This document shows, one piece after another, positions 1 through 8,326 of a DNA stretch of 36,965 nucleotides (position 1 is its first letter; each line of letters begins with the position of its first letter). The DNA is taken from contig NZ_QBKR01000030.1 of NCBI RefSeq assembly GCF_003054245.1, positions 1 through 36,965 of the forward strand, given 5' to 3'. The stretch comes from Melghirimyces profundicolus. Lineage in GTDB: Bacteria; Bacillota; Bacilli; Thermoactinomycetales; DSM-45169. The position numbers and the translations under genes are program-made. The notes under the pieces are model-generated. The model was not told the DNA's origin, searched no databases, and saw only the letters and a program-made list of their open reading frames with translations.

Positions 1-10
1 TGGCGGCAAT

Positions 11-36
11 TACCGACAGAAGTTAAGTGGTCGGTA
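11..36. repeat. small inverted repeat near the window edge
   Basis: TACCGAC (11-17) and GTCGGTA (30-36) can pair around a 12-nt loop. It lies beside the IS end at 45-95 and probably belongs to sub-terminal sequence of that element. No U-tract follows it, so it is not called a terminator. Confidence 0.3.
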
Positions 37-44
37 TATGAATT

Positions 45-95
45 ATTAGACAGATACCGATGATTTTGGTTTATTTTCCCTAATCAACAGGCCTG
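45..95 (+). repeat. 51-bp IS4-type end, right-facing copy
   Basis: The terminus at 77-95 reads TTCCCTAATCAACAGGCCTG-like, the reverse complement of the CAGGCCTGTTGATTAG end used by the IS elements at 1138 and 36871. The whole 45-95 segment recurs in inverted orientation at 1087-1137 with one mismatch in 51 positions, counted by eye. It is either the right end of an IS lying left of the window, or one terminal repeat of a small element spanning 45-1137. Confidence 0.6.
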
Positions 96-166
96 AAATT
101 AAATATTAACTTTAACTTCATCATTTTATACCATATTATGTCTTTATTAAGTTGGGGGGATAAAAT

Positions 167-394
167 TTGAAAATATTGCTGGGTTTATTTTTACTTGCAC
201 TTGGAATTTGTGGAGTAATCTTGTTTTAGGTATTAAAATGGAAAAAGGATATAATAGATTCTTTGCTGGGACTCCCAATTATTGGGTCTATTATCCCTTT
301 AGACTCTCGATTATTGGGTTTGTTTTTCCTTTTCATGGCTATATTTGGGTTGATTATGGTTGTTGTTGAGATAGCAGGTCCATTGTTTAACTGA
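167..394 (+). pseudogene. two-helix membrane protein (immunity-like) interrupted by an in-frame amber codon
   Basis: A TTG start at 167 follows a GGGGGGA ribosome binding site. The frame runs MKILLGLFLLALGICGVILF and meets TAG at 227-229. It then continues in the same frame as VLKWKKDIIDSLLGLPIIG and a second hydrophobic helix (LLGLFFLFMAIFGLIMVVV) to TGA at 392-394. Removing the stop gives a coherent 75-codon protein: a helix, a KWKKD linker, a GLPIIGS turn and a second helix. Small two-helix proteins of this shape often act as immunity proteins beside Rhs or other polymorphic toxins, and an Rhs remnant lies next to it, but on the other strand. The immunity role is inference. A sequencing error or stop read-through are the alternatives to a nonsense mutation. 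Confidence 0.55.
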
Positions 395-408
395 ACTACC
401 CCTCTCAT

Positions 409-670
409 AAGCCCCGGTGGTACCGTAATCGTACGACGCTGCCGACCAGCCGACGGCAGTGGATCGGGATGAACTTCTCTTAAAAATGGCCAGACGAAGG
501 ACGGGAACGGCGAGGGCGATGACATCCCCATGGCCGTTCAGCTGATAGTAATACGTCTTCCCGTCCCGGGTCATGCTGACGGGTTTCCCCGAAGCGGTGG
601 TCATGGTCTTCCGCATGCCGTCGGCCCGGTAGGTGAAGGAGGCGACAGTGGTTAGGCGTTTCTGATTCAT
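409..670 (-). pseudogene. Rhs/YD-repeat protein remnant
   Basis: The minus strand encodes FTYRADGMRKTM, MTRDGKTYYYQLNGHGDV and later ASYDYG. These are hallmarks of Rhs/YD-repeat core sequence (family pattern YxYxxxGxR, then YxxNxxGDVxAL, then ASYxYDxxG). Intact Rhs proteins exceed 1000 aa, and only about 90 codons remain. The stretch between GDVIALA and ASYDYG does not match the family, which points to frame damage. No toxin domain is visible downstream. It is a decayed fragment at the edge of the mobile-element cluster. Confidence 0.6.
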
Positions 671-850
671 GCCGGGTTTGGAACCCTTCCTACCCTTTAC
701 CTTTTCGGTGATCTGAATCTGTTACAAGCCGCCGTCTATGGGTGCGATGTGGGCCACTTATTTTTGGCTGGCAGATGAGTTTTTTTAAGTGGAGAGATCG
801 GCGGCGTGGTGTGTGAATCCCTACCATAAGATTTGTTGAATGGAGGAAGG

Positions 851-875
851 GGCGGGCAATTGGCTCGCCTTTTTT
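851..875 (+). terminator. intrinsic terminator
   Basis: GGCGGGC (851-857) pairs with GCTCGCC (863-869) across the loop AATTG, with one G-U pair, and is followed by six T. It would end plus-strand transcription from the left. It also shows that a longer ORF starting at 840 cannot be the real gene start, which favours the start at 909. Confidence 0.7.
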
Positions 876-908
876 GATACAGTCCGAAGTGTGAAAGGGG
901 GATTCTCG

Positions 909-1046
909 ATGATGTCTTTAATTATTTTTCTTGTGATTCTGCTTTTTGCTTATCTCCTTTGGGAAATCCGCTACCAACAAAAGCAAACGGTACAACGGTT
1001 GGAGTCGATTGAAAAGTTTTTAAAGGAAAGCAAAGAGGAGAAATGA
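909..1046 (+). CDS. small single-pass membrane protein
   Basis: An ATG at 909 (a second ATG follows at 912) lies 8-10 nt after AAAGGGGG. The 45-aa product begins MMSLIIFLVILLFAYLLW, one membrane helix. It is followed by a charged, probably helical tail with QQKQTVQRLESIEKFLK and ending KESKEEK. The topology suggests a short inner-membrane anchor with a cytoplasmic coiled-coil segment. A longer in-frame start at 840 would lie inside the terminator at 851-875 and is rejected. No family was recognised. It sits alone between the Rhs remnant and an IS end and has no partner gene in view. Confidence 0.55.
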   Translation: MMSLIIFLVILLFAYLLWEIRYQQKQTVQRLESIEKFLKESKEEK

Positions 1047-1086
1047 AGAGACATGGGTTCTACACGGTGGCGATGTTGTTCAATAT

Positions 1087-1137
1087 CAGGCTTGTTGATT
1101 AGGGAAAATAAACCAAAATCATCGGTATCTGTCTAAT
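1087..1137 (-). repeat. 51-bp IS4-type end, left-facing copy
   Basis: This is the inverted copy of 45-95, starting CAGGCTTGTTGATTAGGG. The match stops exactly at 1137, where the next element begins (CAGGCGTGTTG at 1138). The tandem arrangement of two IS left ends suggests one element inserted at or truncated by the other. Confidence 0.6.
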
Positions 1138-1157
1138 CAGGCGTGTTGATTAGCCAA
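1138..1157 (+). repeat. IS left terminal inverted repeat
   Basis: CAGGCGTGTTGATTAGCCAA matches the complement of 2352-2371 at 17 of 20 positions and the end at 36871-36890 almost completely. Confidence 0.75.
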
Positions 1158-1173
1158 AGTTAGGGAAAAAGAA

Positions 1174-1235
1174 AACTCCTTTGTGTACAATGGATTTGGA
1201 AGCGACCAAACTTCAAATCCCGACACAAAGGAGTT
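1174..1235 (+). promoter_or_regulatory. RBS-sequestering inverted repeat of the IS
   Basis: AACTCCTTTGTGT (1174-1186) and ACACAAAGGAGTT (1223-1235) are perfect 13-bp complements. The downstream arm contains the AAAGGAG ribosome binding site of the transposase start at 1240. A -10-like TACAAT lies at 1186-1191, so a transcript from this internal promoter would lack the upstream arm and leave the site free. Read-through RNA from outside the element would fold and hide it. IS10 and IS50 are known to limit transposase made from outside transcripts in this way. Applying that mechanism here is inference. Confidence 0.6.
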
Positions 1236-1239
1236 CCGT

Positions 1240-2349
1240 ATGAAGAAGGATACCATTCTTTTCGACCTCCTGCAACGGCTGATACCTGAAGAAGAAGTGA
1301 AAACCATCGTCGAAAATCACGGTTACCGGGACACAGCCCGGAAATTTAGCGTGGCTTCCCTCCTGCGGTTCTGGATGGCTTCCGCTTTGGGACAGTGGAA
1401 AAGTTTTCGGGAAAGTGAAGAGCAATTGAAAAGGTGTCCCGGTTTGGTGGCCGTCGATCATTCCACTCTGTCGAAGAAAGCCACCAACGTCCCCTTTGAA
1501 GCCTTCCGGGATCTTTTTCATCGCTTGGTGCAACGCTGTCCCCGTCGCATCCGCCGGATGCTTTCCTTGTCCTTTGGCGTCTTTGCCGTGGATTCGACCA
1601 TCATCACCGTGGGCAAAAATCGCTTGCCATGGGCTCGTTTTCACGGAGAGCGCTCCGGGGTGAAGCTTCACGTCCGGTTGGATGTGATGACCCATGCGTT
1701 GACACAGGCGGAGACGTCCCTTGCCCGCAGTCACGATCTCACCACCGTGTCCAGGCTGGAATCCATGCCGCAAATCGTATCGGTGGAGGATCGGGCCTAT
1801 GCAGATACGCGACGAATGGACGTGCTGCATGAAACGGGAAGGTATTTTGCGATCCGTTTGAGGAACAACATGGAGATGTGGAACTGGAAATCCCTGCGTC
1901 GTCTTCCGAGCATCGATTCTCCAGTGTTGGAAGACGGAACCTGCTTCATGGGAAAGGCGAAAAACCGCTTTCGGGTGGTTGTTTTTCGAGATCCAAAAGG
2001 CAGGTGGATCCGGGTTGCCACCAACCTGATGAATGTTTCCGCAGAAGTCATTGCCGCCTTGTACAAAGCCCGATGGCAGGTGAAACTCTTTTTCCGTTGG
2101 ATCAAACAACATCTCAACGTGAAAAACCTCTTCGGAACCACGCCCAATGCGGTTTACGGACAACTGTTCGGTGCCTGTATGGCCTATGTTCTGTTGCACT
2201 GGCTTCACACGCAGGAAAAGCCCGACCGGTTTCAACACGTTTCCTTGCTTCTCTTTGCCCGTCAGCTGTGGCTTTCCCAATTACCTTCTGAATGGACCCT
2301 CTGTTTGTTTGATTACGTCCGTCGATTACCCGCTCGTTATTTATGTTAA
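1240..2349 (+). CDS. IS4-family transposase with a Lys at the catalytic Glu position
   Basis: The start chosen is ATG 1240 (MKKDTILFDLL, 369 aa), 7 nt after AAAGGAG; an upstream GTG at 1183 lies before the ribosome binding site. DDE landmarks are FAVDSTIITV (first Asp), VSVEDRAYAD (second Asp) and the C-terminal IS4 signature. That signature should read Y-x2-R-x3-E-x6-K. Here it reads YKARWQVKLFFRWIK, with AAA (Lys) at 2083-2085 where the family has Glu. A single G-to-A change from GAA explains it. Because that Glu is a metal ligand of the active site, the enzyme is expected to be catalytically dead even though the frame is open. It could still bind the element ends. Length and the other motifs are normal for IS4. 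Confidence 0.85.
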   Translation: MKKDTILFDLLQRLIPEEEVKTIVENHGYRDTARKFSVASLLRFWMASALGQWKSFRESEEQLKRCPGLVAVDHSTLSKKATNVPFEAFRDLFHRLVQRCPRRIRRMLSLSFGVFAVDSTIITVGKNRLPWARFHGERSGVKLHVRLDVMTHALTQAETSLARSHDLTTVSRLESMPQIVSVEDRAYADTRRMDVLHETGRYFAIRLRNNMEMWNWKSLRRLPSIDSPVLEDGTCFMGKAKNRFRVVVFRDPKGRWIRVATNLMNVSAEVIAALYKARWQVKLFFRWIKQHLNVKNLFGTTPNAVYGQLFGACMAYVLLHWLHTQEKPDRFQHVSLLLFARQLWLSQLPSEWTLCLFDYVRRLPARYLC

Positions 2350-2351
2350 TC

Positions 2352-2371
2352 TTGGATAATCAACAGACCTG
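2352..2371 (-). repeat. IS right terminal inverted repeat
   Basis: TTGGATAATCAACAGACCTG is the inverted partner of 1138-1157, with three mismatches in 20. It begins two nucleotides after the transposase stop codon. Confidence 0.75.
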
Positions 2372-2763
2372 CCAGCAGGGTTATCGGTCCTTTCCATATC
2401 CCCTGTGTTAAGTACCCACTGTTTCAAAAATCCACTCCCCAAAACCACCTGTTCGTCGCAGCCCTGGGAGCAGCTTAATAACTTATGTTCCTTGTGAGAA
2501 ATGATTTCTAATTCAGCCTACTGTCATTTTAATAATCTTAGCGCAATCGCTTAGTCTTCATCATCGACTAAAAACTTTTTTGTTACCCAAAATCTTCAAT
2601 AGCTGATGAAAGATTTTCAATACACATCCCCTCCCTGCGGTTAATTTACTACAGGGAAATGAGGGGTAAAATGCCCAATCTTATGAAAGTTATAACTTTT
2701 GCATTAAAACATAAGCATTAAATCATCATAGGGCCCATAAAAATAAACGCCCATAGATCGTTT
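2372..2763. other. non-coding stretch
   Basis: About 390 bases between the IS and the hairpin at 2764. Frames are short and broken, and no ribosome binding site precedes a convincing start. No recognisable gene or RNA was seen. Confidence 0.5.
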
Positions 2764-2788
2764 GACGGTCGCCTGACAGGCGACCGTC
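2764..2788. terminator. perfect 10-bp hairpin, possible terminator
   Basis: GACGGTCGCC and GGCGACCGTC pair perfectly around TGACA. The following plus-strand bases (TACTATTTTATG) are only moderately U-rich and the minus strand has no T-run. It may end the decayed minus-strand gene upstream (2910-3137) or be a relic of a lost gene. Confidence 0.35.
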
Positions 2789-2909
2789 TACTATTTTATG
2801 TTTACTCACTTGCTGTCGTCGCCAAAACCGACCTTTCGACCGATCGTACACTCCTCGTTCGTAACAGTGGAGGTCGTAATAAAAAATATCCCTTTTTTGT
2901 AAAAGTTTC

Positions 2910-3137
2910 CTACAACCCATACTCCCCGCCATTCTCTCCAGCCAACCTCTCACCGATCCATGTATCGGAGTCGGTCCAGTTGACGGGGTTTTGCGGTGTC
3001 CCGGTATGTTCCCAGATGGATTTCAGCATCCCGTAAACCACGTCTTTCTTCTCTCCCCGGTATAGCTCCAACAACTTACCGACTTCCGAATACAGAGGAA
3101 AAAGGGGCATCCGCACCTTGTGGTCTGCTGTCGTCAT
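2910..3137 (-). pseudogene. truncated gene, possibly the N-terminus of a restriction-type protein
   Basis: ATG at 3137 has a strong ribosome binding site (AAGGAGGTGCTGGA before it), so this was a real start. The 75 residues begin MTTADHKVRMPLFPLYSEVG and include KSIWEHTGTPQNPVNWTD and WIGERLAGE, then stop soon after GENGGEYGL. The GTPQNPVxWxDxDxWIxERL stretch looks like a conserved N-terminal block that I associate with Mrr-like restriction endonucleases, but I cannot confirm this. The frame ends abruptly and an AT-rich non-coding region follows, so the remainder was probably deleted. It lies divergently from the helicase-nuclease at 3571, as a fragment of a defence gene might. Confidence 0.45.
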
Positions 3138-3393
3138 TCCAGCACCTCCTTCAATGGTTCACCCGCACTGACTTTGTCCGTAAGCAGATGTTGATAAGAC
3201 TTTTTTCACGTGACGAAGTTCATTGAGGTGGAATCCATCTATCCGTTTTATTCGAATCCCGCGGATCGTTTGTGACCCGCTCAGGCCAAAACGCGTTGTA
3301 CTGGGTGCATAGCCGAAAGCCCGAAGACCCCGATTCTGTTCTTCCACTATGGAGAAACTTTGCGCTTCAGACGAACGTCTATTTTTTGGTTAT

Positions 3394-3407
3394 TATCAAA
3401 GTTGATA
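3394..3407. promoter_or_regulatory. small palindrome in the divergent promoter region
   Basis: TATCAA-AG-TTGATA has 6-bp arms and overlaps a -10-like TACAAT at 3406-3411. It lies about 165 nt upstream of the helicase start, in the 433-nt gap between two divergent genes (3138-3570). It could be an operator. No good -35 is visible. I see nothing else in this gap except the ribosome binding site at 3556-3561. Confidence 0.25.
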
Positions 3408-3570
3408 CAATGCTCTACCGTCAAACCGATTTCAGTCGATCACAAAACAGGTTTGTAATTAAGATAAATCCAACCCTTCTGTTTCCTGGTATTTTTCTGT
3501 TCAATTCTGTATCCTGTCATCATACACTGGAATCATCATTTTTCCAAAACCGTGGAAAGGACGTTGATAT

Positions 3571-6500
3571 ATGGCTGCTTCACCCCGGCAAATCTTTGAG
3601 TATCTCCTGGCTGTACAAAACCTGGCCCGACCACCGATTCGGGATTTCCGGCAGTTTGAGAAGTCCTTTTATGTGGACGAACTGCCACGGGGAGAAGGGT
3701 GTTACTTGTTTGGAGAGGGGGAGACGACGGATGCTTGGCTTGAAATACATAAACAGAACGACATCCCCCCGGCACCGGAACCGGATCCCCTGTTCAAAGA
3801 ATGGCTGACAACCGATCACCGACAAAGCAACACTCCTCCTCAAGTCAAGAAGAAGCGGGAAATCCTCCCCAGTCTCCACTTCAGCAAGGATGCGCCCCCT
3901 TATCGGGAAGAGAAGTTTGAAGACCAACCCGCGCGGGTGGAAGCCTTTCGCCAATGGCTGGAGCGCTGGGAAACCTGGGCGGAGGAGCACCGGCACAAGA
4001 CCCAGGTTCAGAACCTGTACAACCTGTTGTTCGCCTTGGTAAACCGGATGGAGCGGGAAGGGGAGACCCTGGAGCTGGCCTTCGGACACGGCCTTCTCCT
4101 GTGGGACCTCCCGTCCGGTCGGATCCTCCATCCCCTGCTGACCACCCGAATGGAACTTCACTTCGACGCCCGCAAAGGAAGGTTCACCCTGACTCCCACT
4201 CGGAAGGGAACGATCCTGGAAACGGAAATGCTGACCGGTGTCAAGCTGCCCCAGGAAACCCACCTTCCCCGCCTGCGAAAACAAGTGGAACAAACCGGGC
4301 ATCCATTGAACCGGGAAGAAGCGATTCCCTTATACAAGGAAATGGCGCAGACACTACACCCGGAAGGACGGTTCATCGAGGGCGAGAGCCGGGTGAAGGT
4401 GAAGAAAAACCCGGTCGTTTTGGAAAAACCGGTGTTTTTCCTGCGGAAACGAACCTCTCAACTGTGGAAAGATGAGCTCCGCACAGCTATCGAAGCTTTG
4501 GGAGAGGGGATGAAAGTACCCAAAACGATCCAGTCCCTCCTCCGCATGGAACGGATCGAACCGAGTCAGGAAGAACGAAAAGCATGGGACGGGGTAAGGA
4601 AAGACCTCTTTTTCCCCCTCCCGGCCAATGAGGAACAAAAAGAGATCGCCCGCCGACTCGCCCAAAACCACGGCGTTACCGTGCAAGGACCCCCGGGAAC
4701 GGGCAAAAGCCACACCATCGCCAACCTGATCTCCCATCTGCTGGCACACGGCAAAAAAGTACTCGTGACCAGTCACAAGGAGCCGGCCTTGCGGGTATTG
4801 GCAGAGAAGATCCCGGAAGAAATCCGCTCCCTTTGCGTCTCCGTGCTGGGGCGGGATTCCAGGTCCCTGAATGAAATCGAACAGTCCATCGGGGCGATCT
4901 CCAGCGAGATGGCCGTACAGGATCCGGAACTCCTGAAGCGTGAAGTGGAACAATTGAAGCAGGAGCTCAAATCCACCCGCCAAAACATCGAAGAATGCAA
5001 ATTGCAGCTGAAACAGATGGCCGCCCGAAACATGGAGGCGATCCAATGGGGGGAGGAATCCCTCTCTCCGATGAAAGCCGCCCAAAAACTGACCGAAACC
5101 GAGGCCGAACTGAGTTGGATCCCGGATCGGATCGACACCGCTCCACCGCTGACGGATTCCGACATGCGAAAAATGTGGGCGCTGGCCGGAGAATTGCCTT
5201 TGGAAACCCGGTCGTTACTGAAGCAGTCCTTTCCCACCCCGGACTCCCTTCCCAATGCCGCTGCATACCGATCCCTGTTGGCCGAAGGGGAGAAAACGGA
5301 AGAGGCCTTCAACCAGTCCCGACACCTCCTCAGACGATACCGTCTCCCCGATTCAAATCCGAAACGCCGGGAACTGCTCCGCCTTCTCCAGCCCATTTTG
5401 AAGGAGGGAGAAGGGATCCGTCCTCCGTTTGCCCAAAAGATCCTGAGCGATCTGTTGGCCGGGGGGAAGCGGAAAGAAATGTGGACCCAGCTGATCGGTT
5501 CCGTGGAGCAAACGCTGGAGGAAATCACCGCAATCCAAAACCGGTTGGCGGAATATGACATTCAGCTGCCGAAAGTGCCCCGTCACCAACTGCAACAAGA
5601 CATCCAAACTCTGATCGATCGTCTGCGGGAGGGAAAGTCGATCCGGGGATTGTATCTGATGCTGTCGGGGCGCAAGTTGCGTTACTTGGTGGAGCATCCC
5701 GCCGTGGACCACCGTTCAGTCCAAACTGTCGAAGAAGCGGAATTGATCGCGGAACAGTTGAAGATGGAAGAAAAGAGATACCGTCTGGTCAAGCGTTGGA
5801 ACACCCTCATGACCGAAGTGGACGGACCTGCCCTGGATGCTGCACAAAATCGGCTGGTGGCCCTGACAGAGGATCTTCTGCACCACCTGAGAAAAATCGT
5901 CCGTATCCAAGCTTTGATCCTGAAACTGAAGGCAGAGAGCGATTCCGTCACACTTCCGGAAGATTTCTCCTGGTCCTCCCTCTCGTCTTTTGAGGAATTG
6001 GAAGCCGCCCTCCAAGCTGTGGAAATGAAGTTGAAGCACAAAGAATGGGAAGTTAAATATGAACGACAGACGCATCATCTTTTTCAGGAAGCCGCCCAAT
6101 CCAAAGCCCATCCGATCTGCCAACGGCTGGCGGATGCTTGGCGACAAAAAGATGCTCGCTTCTGGGAAGCTACCTTCGAGGAACTGATCCAACTCCACGA
6201 ATGCCGGGAGAAAAACCGGCAACTCCAGGGACTGGCCACTTCCTTGCGAAAGGCGGCACCCAACTGGACCGACCGCATTATCAGCCGGATGGGAACCCCC
6301 ACTCCCTTCCCCGACCGTTGGCAAGAAGCTTGGGAATGGAGACGGGTTCACACCGAGGTGGAAAAGATAAACGGCCTGGAGCCGGAGAAGCTAGAGCTGA
6401 AGTTGGAAGAAGAACAACAACGGGAACGGCGCCTGCTCGGCTCCATTGTGGCCAAATCCGCCTGGCGCGCACAACTGCTCCGCATCACCGAACCGCAAAA

Positions 6501-8210
6501 ACGGGCCCTGATCGCCTGGAAGCAAAAGATCAAAAAGATCGGGAAAGGCACGGGAAAATACGCCGCCAAACACCGTCAAGAAGCTCGTGTGGAGATGGAG
6601 CGGTGTCAGCCGGCCATCCCCGTCTGGATCATGCCTGTGGATCGGGTGATTGAAAATTTGGATCTCCGAAATGACCGATTTGACGTGGTCATCGTGGACG
6701 AAAGCAGCCAGTGCGACCTGTTTGCTCTGGCGGCCTTATTGCGGGCGGAACGGGCGGTGATCGTGGGGGATGACGAACAGATCAGTCCCGCCGCAGTGGG
6801 AACCGACCAGGAGGCGGTCCGTTCCCTGATCCAGCGTCACTTGCAGGGGGTTCCCCAAGCCAGCAATCTTGACATGCAAACTTCCCTCTATGACGTAGCC
6901 ACCCGTATCTTCCCGGGCACCCTGCGCCTGAAGGAACACTTCCGCTGCGTCCCGGAGATCATCCAGTTCTCCAATGATCTGAGTTACGGCGGAGAAATCA
7001 TCCCCCTGCGGAAGACCGGCTGGAACCCCCGGTCCTGGCCCGCCGGGTCCCGGGCCGCCGGGATGAACTGCAAAAGATCAATGAAGTGGAAGCGGAGACG
7101 ATCGTGGCCGACATTCAAGCCATGGTGAAGGAGCCGGCCCTGGCCAACCGGACCTTCGGGGTGATCTCCCTTTTGGGCAACGACCAGGCCCAATTCATCG
7201 AAAACCGCCTCCGGGAGGCCATCGGGGAAGAGGAGATGCTGAAGCGGAAAATCATCTGCGGAGACGCTTATGCGTTCCAGGGGGATGAGCGGGACATTAT
7301 CTTCCTTTCCATGGTCGTCGCCGACAATGTCCGCTTCCAGGCACAGGTCCGCAAGGACGCCAAACAGCGGTTCAACGTCGCCGCCAGCCGGGCCAAAAAC
7401 CAGTTGCGCCTGTATCATTCGGTTGATCTGAAGGATCTGAATCCCGACGACTTGCGCTACCGTCTGCTGAATTACTGTTTGAACCCTCACCGCGTCATGG
7501 AACAGGTGGAAAACGCTGAAGCCCTCTGTGAGTCCCGGTTTGAGAAAGAGGTCCTTCGGATGATCCTCGCTCAGGGGTACCGGGTCCGACCTCAGGTGCA
7601 GGTGGGAAGGTATCGGATCGATCTGGTGGTGGAAGGCTTGAAAAACCGCCTCGCCGTCGAATGCGACGGTGACCGGTGGCACGGTCCCGACCGCTGGGAA
7701 GAAGACATGCTCCGCCAACAAACCCTGGAACGGGCCGGCTGGACCTTCTGGCGCATCCGTGGCAGCACCTTCTACCGGGATCGCAAGAAAGCGATGGAGT
7801 CCCTGTGGAGGAAGCTGGAGGAAATGGGGATTGAAAAGGAAGCCCAACTGAATGAAGCGGAGACACCAGGGAAAACGGAGGAGCTCCAAGTCTCTCTCCA
7901 CCCACCCGAAAAAAACACTTCAGGCCCCGAAACAACCGATAACCAAACAAAGGCCCCCTCCTCGGAAGAACAGGCCTTTCTCTTCGATCTGACTGCTACC
8001 GAAACGGAGTTTTTAACCCTCTTTGCCAACCGAAAAGAGGTGCCAACCCATCAAGTCATGGACTTTGCCCGCTCCCAGGGCCTGATGTTACGCAAACTGA
8101 TCGACGACATTAACGAAAAAGCGGTTGATCATCTGGGAGATCTCCTTTTGCACGAACAGGGGCGAAACTATGTCATCTCGGAAGAGTGGGTGGATGTGGT
8201 GCTTGTGTGA
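3571..8210 (+). CDS. SF1 (Upf1/Dna2-like) helicase - PD-(D/E)XK nuclease - TerB_C fusion, broken by one frameshift near 7002-7011
   Basis: ATG 3571 follows AAAGGA by 9 nt. With one base restored the product is about 1546 aa. Order of parts: a Trp-rich module at residues about 72-140 (KEWLTTDHR ... WETWAEE); Walker A GPPGTGKS at 373-380; a long helical insertion; Walker B VIVDESSQC (Asp about 1043) and GDDEQISP; LKEHFRCVPEII. After the frame change come GDAYAFQGDERDIIFLS and FNVAASRAK (motifs V and VI). A DUF559/Vsr-like nuclease domain follows at about 1320-1407 with YRIDLVV, LAVECDGDRWHG, LERAGW and RIRGSTFYRD. The last 75 residues are a TerB_C-like module (FARSQGLMLRKL, INEKAV, LGDLLL, ISEEW). 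The frame moves from frame 1 (open to 7128) to frame 3 (open from before 7086 to 8210). Both sides are conserved, so the loss is one base. A DNA-unwinding and cutting defence role is inferred. It is convergent with the BREX operon. Confidence 0.85.
7002..7011 (+). other. site of the one-base frameshift in the helicase-nuclease
   Basis: Frame 1 reads GGEIIPLR and then loses similarity. Frame 3 reads EDRLEPPVLARRVPG into ELQKINEVEAETIVADIQ, which is family-like. The switch needs one extra base either in the C5 run at 7002-7006 (giving IIPP-AEDRLE) or at the GG of 7010-7011 (giving IIPLR-EDRLE). A homopolymer undercall would explain it as well as a real mutation. No convincing slippery heptamer is present. 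Confidence 0.7.
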
Positions 8211-8217
8211 AGAAAAA

Positions 8218-8243
8218 GGGCTGCTGATCATGATCAGCAGCCC
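8218..8243 (-). terminator. terminator for the minus-strand operon
   Basis: GGGCTGCTGATCA and TGATCAGCAGCCC form a 26-nt perfect palindrome. On the minus strand it is followed directly by TTTTTC, an efficient intrinsic terminator. It lies beyond the last gene of the BREX cluster (stop at 8327). Confidence 0.8.
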
Positions 8244-8248
8244 TCCCT

Positions 8249-8282
8249 CAAGCTGTCGGGAATCCTGACAGCTTGTTCTTTT
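8249..8282 (+). terminator. terminator for the helicase-nuclease gene
   Basis: CAAGCTGTC (8249-8257) and GACAGCTTG (8267-8275) form a 9-bp stem followed by TTCTTTTG on the plus strand. With the hairpin at 8218 it insulates two convergent transcription units. Confidence 0.75.
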
Positions 8283-8288
8283 GCGCAG

Positions 8289-8309
8289 TTTAATGGTTCG
8301 TCTTCATAC
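8289..8309 (-). repeat. 21-nt exact copy of a segment inside the TM2-protein gene
   Basis: Positions 8289-8309 are identical to 27308-27328. There the minus strand encodes part of EYEDEPLKPD in the linker of the TM2 protein. Here the copy lies in non-coding sequence between terminator and stop codon. It looks like the scar of a lost TM2/TerB_C paralogue or of recombination at the operon end. Confidence 0.6.
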
Positions 8310-8326
8310 CCCTTCCCGTATTCTCT

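Larger units (their letters stand above)
1138..2371 (+). mobile_element. IS4-family insertion sequence, complete but probably inactive
   Basis: The element is bounded by imperfect 20-bp terminal inverted repeats: CAGGCGTGTTGATTAGCCAA at 1138-1157 and the complement of CAGGTCTGTTGATTATCCAA at 2352-2371 (17 of 20 positions agree). It carries a single transposase gene. No target duplication is visible: the left flank ends GTCTAAT and the right flank begins CCAGCAGG. The element was therefore rearranged after insertion, or its flanks come from different events. A related left end at 36871 shows a second family member at the other edge of the window. Confidence 0.8.

Noticed and set aside
1213-2280. 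355-codon minus-strand frame inside the IS
   Set aside because: Antisense to the transposase, which has the DDE-type motifs and a ribosome binding site.
2764-2788. The 10-bp perfect hairpin as a regulatory RNA
   Set aside because: Too short and isolated; kept only as a weak terminator candidate.
3272-3808. 178-codon plus-strand frame overlapping the helicase start
   Set aside because: It overlaps the well-supported helicase N-terminus in another frame and lacks a start signal.
7002-7011. Programmed -1 frameshifting in the helicase-nuclease
   Set aside because: No X-XXY-YYZ slippery heptamer in the correct phase and no clear downstream pseudoknot; a lost base is simpler.
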